Assembly (NCBI GenBank): GCA_903858595.1
Contig: CAIOJL010000030.1
Span: forward strand, 1-41,723
DNA: 41,723 nucleotides
Reading direction: 5' to 3'
DNA from: an uncultured Spartobacteria bacterium
Lineage (GTDB): Bacteria > Verrucomicrobiota > Verrucomicrobiia > Chthoniobacterales > UBA6821
Below, piece after piece: positions 26,435-35,076 of this stretch (its first letter is position 1; every line of letters starts with the position of its first letter). The position numbers and the translations under genes were made by a program. Under the pieces are notes generated by a model. That model saw only the letters and a list, made by a program, of their open reading frames with translations, was not told where the DNA came from and ran no database searches.

Positions 26435-28170
26435 CGGGCACTGACGGCGGCGGTGCTGGAATCCTGTTTGGATACTGAGTCTGTAGGTTCGGGATCCATA
26501 TCGAGATGCCTAGCGGCTTTTTCTCCGATTTTTGCAAAGACTGGCCCAGCCACTGAACCGCCGTAGTTTGCTGTCTCGCCTAATTTCGCATCATCCACGA
26601 TAACGATACCCATGATTCTCGGTTTATTGACGGGAAAGAAGCCAGCAAACGAGACGATATAGCGCCCCTCCAGGTATCCCCCATGAGGACTGATTTTCTG
26701 CGCAGTGCCCGTCTTGCCGGCGACGCGGTACCCCTCGATTCGGGCCAACGGTGCCGTTCCTTGATTGCCGACAACCTTCTCCAGCGCATTGGCGATGTAG
26801 TTGGCGCTCTCTGTCTTGACCACCTGCGCGACAGGAGCCTCCGTCAACTCGGCGCTCCCCTCTCCCTTACTCATGACAAGTTTTGGCTTCAGAAGCTTGC
26901 CACCGTTCGCGATCGCCGACATTGCCATGACCATCTGTATCGGCGTCACACTGATTGATTGACCAAAGGCCACACGCGTCTTTGTCAGCATGTCCCAACG
27001 ATGAGGAGGAATCACTTGTCCCGGAATCTCTCCAGGAAGAGGGATGCCCGTACGTGTCCCGAATCCGAATTTCCTGACATAGTCATAGAACATCTGATCC
27101 TTCATCCGCAGGGAGATCTTGGCGGCACCGATATTGGAGGACTTCATCAGGATTTCCGGGATGCTCAGATCGCCGCTCCCGTGGTGGTCCTTGATGATTT
27201 TCCCTCCGTAGGAAAAGTGTCCGTTCTCACAAAAGATCTGTGTCTTGTCGTTGACAATCCCCTCATTGTAAGCGGCCGAGGTGACAACTATCTTGAAGAC
27301 GGATCCAGGCTCGTAGATGTCCGAGATAGCACGATTACGCATTTCCTCGGGCTTCGCCTGATTGAATTTGTTCGGGTCGTAGTTCGGTCTGCTGGCCATG
27401 GCCAGGATCTCGCCAGTATTGGGATCGGCCAGAATCGCCGTTGCCGAGGCGGGATGATTCGTCTTGTAGGCCGCATCAACCTCACGCTCCGCGATCGCCT
27501 GCAGACCCATGTCGATGGAGAGGCGGATATCTGATCCGTTCTCGGGAAGCTGCTCCTGCCCCCGGTAGACGACGATCTCCCTGCCCTTGCGGTCGTGCTC
27601 GATCCATCGGAATCCCTCTTGGCCGGTCAGGGCATCATCGCAGGTCTTTTCGATCCCATCGGCCCCGTGCCCTGTGTGATCAACATATCCCAACACATCG
27701 CAAAGCATCTCCCCGTTGGGATAACTCCTCACGGATCCCTCTTGAAGATAAAGGCCGTGAAGATTCGCCTTCTCAAGTGCCCTGATCATGTCCTGGGCCT
27801 TCTCTTCGGAGACCCCCTTGCGGATGACCAAGTACTTGCTCTTGGTCGTGAGTTTCTCCGTGAGTTCTTCGGGCGTCATTTCGAGAAATGGGGCTGCCAC
27901 TCCGGCGACCGCCGCCGGTTTCTGGATGTGCGAACCATCGGCATAGACCATCTGCACGGGAACGTTCACTGCAAGCTCCTCGCCGTTCCGGTCAAGAATG
28001 CGACCCCGCCGGGCTTGGATCACCTGTCTAGTATCATGCTTCTCCGCGGCTATTTCTTGATAATAGTCGTGCTTGAGGATCTGCAGGTGTATTAATCGCC
28101 AGGCGAAGGCGGTGAAGATGAGGACCAGCAGGGCGCAGACAACCCCGATGCGCTCGCCCGTACCCTTCAC
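26431..28170 (-). CDS. ftsI: Septal peptidoglycan transpeptidase FtsI (PBP3)
   Basis: The 579-residue class B penicillin-binding protein has an N-terminal membrane anchor (about 9-28), the pedestal starting at RRGRILDRNGEELAVN, and a transpeptidase domain with the active-site SxxK in YEPGSVFK (Ser near 290), SSN (near 341) and KTGTAQK (near 482). It cross-links septal peptidoglycan with FtsW as polymerase partner. No PASTA domains follow; the C-terminus ends soon after the transpeptidase domain. Both ends are ATGA overlaps, with ftsL upstream and murE downstream. Confidence 0.95.
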   Translation of the reverse strand: MKGTGERIGVVCALLVLIFTAFAWRLIHLQILKHDYYQEIAAEKHDTRQVIQARRGRILDRNGEELAVNVPVQMVYADGSHIQKPAAVAGVAAPFLEMTPEELTEKLTTKSKYLVIRKGVSEEKAQDMIRALEKANLHGLYLQEGSVRSYPNGEMLCDVLGYVDHTGHGADGIEKTCDDALTGQEGFRWIEHDRKGREIVVYRGQEQLPENGSDIRLSIDMGLQAIAEREVDAAYKTNHPASATAILADPNTGEILAMASRPNYDPNKFNQAKPEEMRNRAISDIYEPGSVFKIVVTSAAYNEGIVNDKTQIFCENGHFSYGGKIIKDHHGSGDLSIPEILMKSSNIGAAKISLRMKDQMFYDYVRKFGFGTRTGIPLPGEIPGQVIPPHRWDMLTKTRVAFGQSISVTPIQMVMAMSAIANGGKLLKPKLVMSKGEGSAELTEAPVAQVVKTESANYIANALEKVVGNQGTAPLARIEGYRVAGKTGTAQKISPHGGYLEGRYIVSFAGFFPVNKPRIMGIVIVDDAKLGETANYGGSVAGPVFAKIGEKAARHLDMDPEPTDSVSKQDSSTAAVSAR

Positions 28171-28571
28171 CTGTTGACGGCGCGCTGGGGACCCCCGGGA
28201 CCGAACCGGCTTTCCGGATCGCGCGAGGCCGTGCGCAGAACCCCATCAACTTCAGCCGAAGCGGGCGGCGTGACGCGGGCGATCGCCGTATCGCGGATCG
28301 CCTGAAGCGTTATATATCCATCATCCAGACGATGCTGCAGAGCCCCGCGTGAGGTCATGGAAGTGATCTGCGCCTTCAGGGCCTCGTCCCTGCCCTCCTC
28401 CTCCCGGAGGGCGGCCTCAACTAGGCGGGACTGATTGCCGACAGCATGCTGCTGGTTCTTGAGATAGACGAAGAAAAGCCCAGCAAGGCCTATCAGAAAA
28501 ACGATGACAAGCCATCTTGCGAGAAAATTCACCTCGATCGCATTTGTGGTGCGTCGGCGGTTCACGCTCAT
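28167..28571 (-). CDS. ftsL: FtsL-like cell-division protein
   Basis: The 134-residue protein has a basic N-terminus, a single membrane helix (about 18-36, ARWLVIVFLIGLAGLFFVYL) and a periplasmic helical part rich in Glu, Arg and Gln that could form a coiled coil. FtsL proteins are poorly conserved in sequence; the call relies on topology, size and the invariable position between rsmH and ftsI. It lacks a clear leucine zipper. The C-terminal 30 residues (PASAEVDG to the end) look disordered. FtsL recruits FtsWI together with FtsB and FtsQ. Confidence 0.8.
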   Translation of the reverse strand: MSVNRRRTTNAIEVNFLARWLVIVFLIGLAGLFFVYLKNQQHAVGNQSRLVEAALREEEGRDEALKAQITSMTSRGALQHRLDDGYITLQAIRDTAIARVTPPASAEVDGVLRTASRDPESRFGPGGPQRAVNR

Positions 28572-29518
28572 GGTCGGGCTCCCTGTTTCAACGTTGAGGT
28601 CGATCCCAGTCGTTCGACAACCCTCAGTCGGGCGCTGCGCGACCGGGGATTGGAGGAAAGCTCGCCCGGCGAGGCTGTTACCGATCGCGAGGTTAGCGCC
28701 TCAAAGAGGTATTCAGGGTTGGGACGCGGAGCGGGCCATGTGGGATCGTCGATCTCGCTCATGGCGTGACGGCGGAAGAAATGCTTCACGATCCTGTCCT
28801 CCAGCGAGTGAAAGGTAATGACGGCCAGTCGCCCTCCAGATGCGAGAAGGGACGTAACCGCGGGCAATGCACGCTCCAGTGAGCCGATCTCGTCATTCAC
28901 GGCGATGCGGAGCGCCTGGAAAACACGGGTCGCAGGATGACGGGGGCCTGTGCGTCCGGCAGCTATCAACTCGGCAAGCTCTGCGGTGCTTACGATCTGT
29001 TTTTTCTCACGCGCCCGGGCTATGCGTGCAGCAAACTGAATGGCACGGGGCTCATCACCGTACTCTCGGAAGATGCGGGCAAGCTCTTGCGCGGGTGCCG
29101 TATTCAGCAGGTCGGCGGCGGTCATTCCTGTGTTTCCCATGCGCATGTCGAGAGGCCCTTCACGCTGGAAGGAAAACCCTCGCTCCGGGGTGTCGAGTTG
29201 GTGGGAAGAGACCCCGAGGTCAAGTAACACCCCGTCGATCTTACTGATTCCGAGGGCTGCCAACGCTTCCACGGCCCCGGTGAAATTCCCCTCCACTGCG
29301 GTGAAGCTTTCGCCATGAGAGAAAAGAAACTCACGCGAGTGAGCCAGAGCCTCCGGATCGCGATCAAAACCAATAACCCGCGCCCCGCCCTTCAGCAGCA
29401 AGCTGCTGTGGCCTCCCCCCCCCAGGGTCCCATCGACGATGGTCCGGCCGGAAGCGGGGCGCAGGAATTCAACGACCTCCTTTGCCAGAACTGGTTCGTG
29501 GCGGAAAGAGGTACTCAT
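28568..29518 (-). CDS. rsmH: 16S rRNA m4C1402 methyltransferase RsmH (MraW)
   Basis: The 316-residue SAM-dependent enzyme N4-methylates C1402 in the ribosomal decoding centre. It begins RHEPVLAKEVVEFL and has the SAM loop VDGTLGGGGHS, LLDLGVSSHQLD, the RGFSFQREGPLDMRM motif and the C-terminal VITFHSLEDRIVKHFFR with SRSARLRVVERL. The ATG at 29518 starts at the conserved sequence; in-frame codons upstream reach into the mraZ-rsmH gap and are not homologous. The stop overlaps ftsL by 4 bases. Confidence 0.96.
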   Translation of the reverse strand: MSTSFRHEPVLAKEVVEFLRPASGRTIVDGTLGGGGHSSLLLKGGARVIGFDRDPEALAHSREFLFSHGESFTAVEGNFTGAVEALAALGISKIDGVLLDLGVSSHQLDTPERGFSFQREGPLDMRMGNTGMTAADLLNTAPAQELARIFREYGDEPRAIQFAARIARAREKKQIVSTAELAELIAAGRTGPRHPATRVFQALRIAVNDEIGSLERALPAVTSLLASGGRLAVITFHSLEDRIVKHFFRRHAMSEIDDPTWPAPRPNPEYLFEALTSRSVTASPGELSSNPRSRSARLRVVERLGSTSTLKQGARP

Positions 29519-29633
29519 GAAATGGGAGGAAGAGGTGGAAGTAGAGAAGGTTGTCGTCGCAAGGTCGTGATGGGCCCTGAGAAATCTGTTGCGTCTAAGT
29601 TTGTGTTGGATGCGGGTCATCGGTTCATGCGGC

Positions 29634-30086
29634 TCAGAGACCGATCAACTCCGCCACCTGACGATAGGATGCGGATTCCTCCGCACTCACGTCGTCCCAG
29701 CGCTTTGCGTTCCAGATTTCAAAACGGCTGCGGCCGCCGACCAGCACGACATCTCCCTTGAGCTTCACGGAATCGCACTGCTCCTCGGGAAGCAGGATCC
29801 GGCCATTACTGTCTGCGGAAACAGCGCGCGCCTGTCCGTAAAATTGCCGGATTGCCATGCGTCTTTTGGGTGCAGGTTCACCGCTCTGCTCGATGCGCGA
29901 CTCGATCGAATCGAACTCCTCCGGCGGCATCACAATGAGGCAATCGCCCGATGGTCCGGGGATCGCATGGAACTCATCCGGGCCCCCGCTCAACCATGCC
30001 GCCGGGATCGTGACACGATTCTTCGCATCCATGGACCTCTCAAAAGTCCCGGCGTAGGTAATCGAATTGGAGGTGGATTTGGGCAT
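29634..30086 (-). CDS. mraZ: Transcriptional regulator MraZ
   Basis: The 150-residue protein has two SpoVT-AbrB-like half-sites: ERSMDAKNRVTIP near the N-terminus and VSADSNGRILLP in the second half, the arrangement of the MraZ double-psi barrel ring. MraZ binds repeats of the GTGGG type upstream of its own gene and represses the dcw operon in E. coli. Four such repeats lie 24-58 bases upstream of this start, which fits autoregulation. The ATG at 30086 was chosen because an in-frame start at 30113 would lie within the repeat array. The first motif has Asn where most members have Gly (DAKNR for DAKGR). Confidence 0.92.
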   Translation of the reverse strand: MPKSTSNSITYAGTFERSMDAKNRVTIPAAWLSGGPDEFHAIPGPSGDCLIVMPPEEFDSIESRIEQSGEPAPKRRMAIRQFYGQARAVSADSNGRILLPEEQCDSVKLKGDVVLVGGRSRFEIWNAKRWDDVSAEESASYRQVAELIGL

Positions 30087-30109
30087 GGGTTTTGCAGTGG
30101 GCAGAAAGA

Positions 30110-30144
30110 CCACTTTCCGCCACTACGCCCCACTTTTTCCCACT
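30110..30144 (-). promoter_or_regulatory. MraZ operator, four 10-bp-spaced repeats
   Basis: Read on the minus strand, AGTGG occurs four times at an exact 10-base period (plus-strand CCACT at 30110-30114, 30120-30124, 30130-30134 and 30140-30144). The two distal copies extend to AGTGGG. This matches the known MraZ box, repeats of GTGGG with 5-base spacers bound side by side by an MraZ ring. A fifth AGTGGG in inverted orientation is at 30096-30101. A TTGACC that could serve as -35 lies just upstream on the minus strand near 30155-30160, but no clear -10 was found. Confidence 0.85.
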
Positions 30145-30559
30145 AAAAGAGAAAAGGGTCAACGTAAAAAAGATAAAAAGAGAGAAAATCGTGACCGTTT
30201 CCCTTAAGACCTAAAAAGCCCCTTAATTTCCCAACTCAGTACTGACTTGCTAATAGCCAAGCAATAAAATGACTCAGCCTTTCGTTAAAAAGGCTTGGAA
30301 GTTTTCCTATACGATCTGAGCTGACAATTTTGCGTTAGGGGTGGGAATTTCGGATGCTGGCAAATTTTCCAATCTGCGCAAGCGGGCATCTGCTTCAATT
30401 AGGGCGCGGCGATTTTAGGTGCAGGGCAAGGCCCTCTTCTCTCTACCCTGCCAAGGTTTGGAAGTTTGGATGGAGAGCAATGCGGCCAAGGGAGCCGTAG
30501 TAGTCCTAGGGCGACCGCAGGCCAACACAGCTATCCGTCAAAATCCCAAGCCTTAAAGA
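30145..30559. other. Intergenic region between rho 3' end and the mraZ operator
   Basis: No gene is seen. The part next to the MraZ box (30145-30200) is very A/T-rich and is the likely promoter region of the dcw transcript. Farther on there are only weak hairpins: AGCCTTT/AAAGGCT at 30276-30295 and AGGGC/GCCCT near 30423-30436. Neither has a T tract on the minus strand, so I cannot name an intrinsic terminator for rho. Confidence 0.4.
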
Positions 30560-32059
30560 TTAACCGGGGATGTTCTTGAGCAGCTCCGCATTCGTCGGAT
30601 ACCGACGAATGAAAAACAGCAGACGCTCGATCGCCTCAATCGGCTTATGACCGGCAAGTCCACGGCGGATGATGTTGATCTTGTGCATCTCATCGGGTGA
30701 GAGGAGGAGTTCTTCGCGACGGGTTCCGGAGAGGAAGATGTCGACGGCGGGATAGATGCGCTGGTCGCTGATCTTGCGATCGAGGACGAGCTCCATGTTG
30801 CCCGTTCCCTTGAATTCTTGGAAGATCAGGTCATCCATGCGGCTGTTAGTATCGATCAGGGCAGTCGCCATGATGGTGAGTGATCCGGCCTCCTCGGTGT
30901 TGCGGGCAGCGGCGAAGAGCTTGCGAGGGATCTCCATGGCACGGGCGTCCATACCGCCGCTCATGGTGCGGCCTCCTCCACCCTGCGCGTTATTGAACGC
31001 ACGGCCGATGCGGGTGAGTGAATCCATGAGGACAAACACATCCTTACCCTGCTCGACAAGACGCTTGGCGCGGTCGATGGCAATCTGGGCGATGCGGGTG
31101 TGGCTGCGGATATCGCTGTCGTTGGAGCTCGCGTAGAGCTCGGCCTGCGGAATGGTGCGACGGATTTCAGTTACCTCCTCGGGACGCTCGTCGACCAGGA
31201 GGATGAGGAGCTTCATCTCGGGGTGGTTCTTTACCACGGCGTCGGCGATGTGCTGCAAGAGGGTTGTCTTGCCGGTGCGAGGAGGAGCCACAATGAGTCC
31301 GCGCTGACCCTTGCCCACTGGGGTCATCAGGTCGATCACGCGGGTGGTGAAGCGCTCCGGAGTGGTCTCGAGCCTGATGCGCTTGTTCGGACTGATCGTG
31401 GTGAGTTCCTCGAAGAGCGGTATGTTGATGAACTTGGCGGGATCCGCACTCTCGATCTCGGTGGCGCGGAAGAGCTGGATCCCCCGGGGACCTCGTCGGG
31501 TCTGACCCTTGATGAGGACTCCGTCACGCAGGTTGTACTCACGGATCACCTCGGGGGTGATGAAGATGTCGTTCTGCGTGGCAGAGTAGGCGCGCTTCGC
31601 CTCGCGGAGGAAGCCAAACCCCTTGCCGGAGACTTCGACAATCCCTTCGGCATAGGTGGGCTCAGGCGGGGGGCCGTCATGAGGCGTAGCTCCGGCGGAT
31701 CCTGGCAGGGGCTCGGCAAATTCATTGGGGCCAGGGCCATATTCTCCCTGAGAATCATGTCCACTTTGTCCGCCCTGCGAGCTCTGATCATTCGGCCCGC
31801 GATCGCCACGGTTATCCTGGCGATTATTGCGGAAGGGACGGCGTCCACGGGGATTACGTCCTCCGCCGCCACCCTGGCGGTTGTTATCGAATCTGCGACC
31901 TCCTCCTTGCTGGCTTACCTGCTGACCTCCCTCGGAGCCAGCGGCTTGGCCGGCGGAGGAATCGGAGTTGGGTTGCTGAGAGGGAGCCTGTTCGTGGGAA
32001 CGTGAAGAGGGCTCCGGCTGGGGCTGGGATTGGGACTGGGGCTGTTGATCGTCGCTCAT
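30560..32059 (-). CDS. rho: Transcription termination factor Rho with disordered N-terminus
   Basis: The 499-residue hexameric RNA helicase ends transcription at unstructured C-rich RNA. Residues 1 to about 133 are a low-complexity extension, first Gln/Ser/Pro-rich, then Gly/Arg/Asn-rich (for example GGGGGRNPRGRRPFRNNR). The RNA-binding OB domain follows (GKGFGFLREAKRAYSATQND, about 145-165). The ATPase core has Walker A APPRTGKTTLLQ (about 260) and LVDERPEEVTEI, the Q-loop region and GGMDARAMEIPRKLFAAARN. Extensions of this type are known in Rho of Actinobacteria, Bacteroidetes and some Clostridia, where they affect RNA binding or phase behaviour. A 393-base gene-free stretch lies upstream. 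Confidence 0.95.
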   Translation of the reverse strand: MSDDQQPQSQSQPQPEPSSRSHEQAPSQQPNSDSSAGQAAGSEGGQQVSQQGGGRRFDNNRQGGGGGRNPRGRRPFRNNRQDNRGDRGPNDQSSQGGQSGHDSQGEYGPGPNEFAEPLPGSAGATPHDGPPPEPTYAEGIVEVSGKGFGFLREAKRAYSATQNDIFITPEVIREYNLRDGVLIKGQTRRGPRGIQLFRATEIESADPAKFINIPLFEELTTISPNKRIRLETTPERFTTRVIDLMTPVGKGQRGLIVAPPRTGKTTLLQHIADAVVKNHPEMKLLILLVDERPEEVTEIRRTIPQAELYASSNDSDIRSHTRIAQIAIDRAKRLVEQGKDVFVLMDSLTRIGRAFNNAQGGGGRTMSGGMDARAMEIPRKLFAAARNTEEAGSLTIMATALIDTNSRMDDLIFQEFKGTGNMELVLDRKISDQRIYPAVDIFLSGTRREELLLSPDEMHKINIIRRGLAGHKPIEAIERLLFFIRRYPTNAELLKNIPG

Positions 32060-32452
32060 GGTATGAAAAGGCTTTTAGGCTGAAGGCTGTTAGGTAAGAG
32101 GGAAAGGGGAGGCTCGGGCGGTTTAGGGCTCTAGATGATGAAGTGTGAGGAAAAACTTGAAATCACTCCGGTATAGGTGCGAGTGACCCGGTGACGATCT
32201 GGATCGCTGATTTATCAACAGCGGCTCTCCGTCGGACCGATGACCACTTCCTTGTTGGAATGAATGATCTGCTGAACTGTAATTGGGTTGGTGAGGATCT
32301 CCAAAACCAAACAACCGGGGTTACTTCAACTCACCGGCAACCGTGTGGGGAGAGATCCAAAAAGACCGAAACTTGATTCAAAGCAAACCACACCCTTCCG
32401 GCAAGTCAACGCCTTTCTCGGCATTCATCCTAAAACACCCTTAGATCTCCCC
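32060..32452. other. Gene-free region upstream of rho
   Basis: No credible gene is present. As rho is read to the left, this must hold its promoter and leader, and also the 3' untranslated end of the UPF0173 gene. Rho leaders are often autoregulated, but I see no clear attenuator hairpin with a T tract or a confident promoter here. Confidence 0.35.
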
Positions 32453-33145
32453 TTAAAACTCCCTCTCCGAACCGATCTCCATAAGATAGAGATTCTTTCC
32501 CTCCTTTTCAAAAGCCTTCCTGGCCGACTCATGGTCGATGGCAATCAGGGGAAAGGTATCGTAATGCACCCCTAGGATTTCCGTGCACCCAAGCCATTCA
32601 GCAGCAATGACGGCGTCCTTCACGCCCATGGTGAAGTTATCGCCAATGCAGAAAGCTGCGAATTTCAATGGGCCCGTCTGCGCGATAAGCTCCATATCCC
32701 GGTTGAGCGCGGTGTCGCCGCTGTAGTAAAAGGCCCCCTCTGGGGTCTCAACCCGGAAGCCTCCCGCTTGTCCTCCATAGGTGTTGTCCGGCATGCTACT
32801 GGAGTGAATTGCCGAGGTGAAGGTGACGCGGCCGAAGTCGAAGGTCCAGGAACCGCCGGAGTTCATGGGATGGATCTTCTCGATTCCCTTGCCGCCGAAC
32901 CATTGAATAACCTCATAGTTGCCGATAAGCGTCGCGCCGCTCAGACGCGCGATCGCCTCCACATCGGCGACATGGTCGAAATGTCCATGCGAGATCAGAA
33001 TGTAATCGGGATGCAGATTGGCATAGTCGATGGAAGAAGCCAGGGGGTTCGGTGTGATGAAGGGATCGAAGAGGAGCGTCTTGCCGGAGACTTCGACTGA
33101 AAAGCAGGAGTGGCCGTAGTAGGTGACCTTCATAGATGTCATCAT
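32453..33145 (-). CDS. UPF0173 metal-dependent hydrolase
   Basis: The 230-residue metallo-beta-lactamase-fold protein of the UPF0173 type has KVTYYGHSCF at the start, the metal site SHGHFDHV (HxHxDH), and further ligands in YSGDTAL and GVHYDTFP. Substrates of this family are unknown; relatives are broad nucleotide- or phosphodiester-type hydrolases. Length agrees with the family (about 225-230). The ATG at 33145 is preceded at 7 bases by an AGAAGA-type ribosome site; the ATGs at 33142 and 33133 are also possible. It is divergent from the glucanotransferase gene, with 92 bases between. Confidence 0.9.
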   Translation of the reverse strand: MMTSMKVTYYGHSCFSVEVSGKTLLFDPFITPNPLASSIDYANLHPDYILISHGHFDHVADVEAIARLSGATLIGNYEVIQWFGGKGIEKIHPMNSGGSWTFDFGRVTFTSAIHSSSMPDNTYGGQAGGFRVETPEGAFYYSGDTALNRDMELIAQTGPLKFAAFCIGDNFTMGVKDAVIAAEWLGCTEILGVHYDTFPLIAIDHESARKAFEKEGKNLYLMEIGSEREF

Positions 33146-33237
33146 TCTGGGTTCTTCTTTCCACGCCAAGTGAGAATGCTTCTGAAATCTTGCAACCATA
33201 CCCTCCTGCGCTCAGGCTAAGGAACCATTGAACACCT

Positions 33238-34944
33238 ATGACGCTTGATCCTGAGAAAAAAATCGCGGGACTTCTGGTTCCCCTCTTCGCCTTGAGGGGC
33301 AGACATGATCTGGGTGTCGGAGACACGGCGTCCCTCTCCGAAGTGATTGAATGGGCTGCAGAAAATAATTTCCGTGCATTACAGATCCTGCCGGTCAATG
33401 AAACCGGTGGCGACCACAGTCCCTACAACGTCCTGAGTGCTTTCGCGCTGGATTCCTCGACAATCACAGCCCACCCCTCGAAACTCCCGGAACTGACGCC
33501 CGGGGACTACCGTCAGATCACGGAACGCCATGACCTGGCAGCGCTTCGCTCCGGACCGGTGGATTACACCCAGGTCAAAGCACTCAAGAGGAAACTTCTT
33601 GAAGCCGCCTGGAAGCGCTTTCGCAAAGGGGACGGACGTAGCGGACGCTCGAAGCTCTTTGCTCGTTTCCTGGACCAGCATTCCGCATGGCTGCCGGATT
33701 ACACGCTCTACCGCGTGCTGCTGGAGATCAATCACCACGTGGAGGATACCTCCAGCTGGCCCTTGACCCAGAGGAATACAAAGTCGGCCCGTGTCTGGCT
33801 TGCCTCCCTTCCGGAGAAAGATCGTGCTGACGTGGAGGAACAACGGCTCTTTTTTGCCTTCGTGCAGTGGATTGCCTTCTCCCAGTGGTCTGCGGTGGCA
33901 GATCTCGCGGAGGTCATGGGGGTTGCCCTGATCGGCGATGTGCCGGTCGGCGTGGCAGTCGGAGGTGCTGATGTCTTCGCGTCACCGGAGGAGTTCGACC
34001 CTACGCGCTCTTGCGGCGCGCCCCCGGAGCATGTCTTCAAGAGCGATCCCTTCACCGAGCAGTGGGGGCAGAACTGGGGGTTTCCTCTCTACCGCTGGGA
34101 TGTGATGGCCCGGAATAACTTCCTCTGGTGGCGCAGGCGTCTCCGGCTGCTTCGGTCGGTGTTTCATCTGCTGCGCGTCGATCATGCACTCGGATTCTTC
34201 CGCATCTACAGCTTCCCGTGGCCGCCGCAGCGCAATGCCGAATTCACCGGAATCTCCGACGAGGAGGCCCGGGCTAAGACAGGCGGCCCACTGCCGGGGT
34301 TCATCGACTTGGATGACAGCACGCCCGGGAACCGCGTCCACAACAAACGCCACGGCGAGGTGCTACTCGGCATCCTAAACGAGGAACTCGGCGATCATCG
34401 CCTCATCGCCGAGGATCTCGGGGAAGTCGCGCCGTATGTCCGCCCGGTCATGGCCAGGATGGGGCTTCCAGGCTTCAAGATCCCGATGTGGGAGCGAAAC
34501 CCCGACGGCACCATGAAGGGTGGGGAAACTTACGACCGCATCTCGGTCGCCACCTACGCCACCCACGACCATGCGCCCATGATCACCCAGTGGGCAGAAT
34601 GGCAGGCAGGCGTTGTCCATGGTGGGGACGAAGAGGTGGGGTGCCGCAAAATTCTTGGCGAACTCCTTCTTTTTGCAGGCCATACGGAGATAGATCCGAT
34701 GACCCCCTTCGGCGAAATTGTTCATCACATCCTCTTGGAGGGACTCCTTGCCTGTAATTCCTGGATTGCCATCCCGATGATTACGGACCTCTTCGGGACA
34801 AGCCAGCGCTTCAATGTGCCGGGTGCGGTGGGATCCGCCAACTGGACGGCCCGAATTGCCGAGCCTATCTCGGAGTGGAATGCCCGCCATCCTGAGTTAC
34901 TGGCTTGGTGGCGTTTGGCAGTACTCAAGAATGGCAGATGTTGA
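33238..34944 (+). CDS. malQ: 4-alpha-glucanotransferase (GH77)
   Basis: The 568-residue enzyme of family GH77 transfers alpha-1,4-glucan segments between maltodextrins or glycogen chains. Characteristic segments are LQILPVNETGGDHSPYNVLSAF (the acceptor-side loop), GDVPVGVAVGGADV, GAPPEHVF, WGQNWGFPLYRW, the nucleophile region LLRVDHALGFFR, the acid/base IAEDLGEVAP and the transition-state stabiliser THDHAP. The length is in the range of plant and bacterial disproportionating enzymes. ADV is preceded by GVAVGG where most members have YVAHDS, a moderate deviation. The gene stands alone; no other glycogen gene is within the window. Confidence 0.9.
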   Translation: MTLDPEKKIAGLLVPLFALRGRHDLGVGDTASLSEVIEWAAENNFRALQILPVNETGGDHSPYNVLSAFALDSSTITAHPSKLPELTPGDYRQITERHDLAALRSGPVDYTQVKALKRKLLEAAWKRFRKGDGRSGRSKLFARFLDQHSAWLPDYTLYRVLLEINHHVEDTSSWPLTQRNTKSARVWLASLPEKDRADVEEQRLFFAFVQWIAFSQWSAVADLAEVMGVALIGDVPVGVAVGGADVFASPEEFDPTRSCGAPPEHVFKSDPFTEQWGQNWGFPLYRWDVMARNNFLWWRRRLRLLRSVFHLLRVDHALGFFRIYSFPWPPQRNAEFTGISDEEARAKTGGPLPGFIDLDDSTPGNRVHNKRHGEVLLGILNEELGDHRLIAEDLGEVAPYVRPVMARMGLPGFKIPMWERNPDGTMKGGETYDRISVATYATHDHAPMITQWAEWQAGVVHGGDEEVGCRKILGELLLFAGHTEIDPMTPFGEIVHHILLEGLLACNSWIAIPMITDLFGTSQRFNVPGAVGSANWTARIAEPISEWNARHPELLAWWRLAVLKNGRC

Positions 34945-34989
34945 ACTCTGTGGATTCATCAGGAAGGGGGGTTCTTTTAATTTTGCTTC

Positions 34990-35018
34990 TTGCTATCAGA
35001 GAATTTTCTCTGTAGGAC
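34990..35018 (+). promoter_or_regulatory. Candidate promoter of the HU gene with inverted repeat
   Basis: TTGCTA at 34990-34995 and TAGGAC at 35013-35018 are 17 bases apart, an acceptable -35/-10 pair. Almost the whole spacer is an inverted repeat, CAGAGAA-TT-TTCTCTG (34997-35012), which could be an operator. A leader of about 50 bases to the ATG at 35077 would result. Confidence 0.4.
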
Positions 35019-35076
35019 ATTTGCCTCTCTCTGGAACCCGATAGAGAAACAAACAACATCATTATTTTTGCTCATT

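Noticed and set aside
30276-30295. Intrinsic terminator for rho
   Set aside because: The 7-bp stem is followed by no T tract on the minus strand and lies about 265 bases past the stop codon.
31100-32005. 301-codon open frame opposite rho
   Set aside because: It mirrors the low-complexity and ATPase regions of Rho; the apparent hydrophobic end is only the complement of Gln/Gly/Arg codons.
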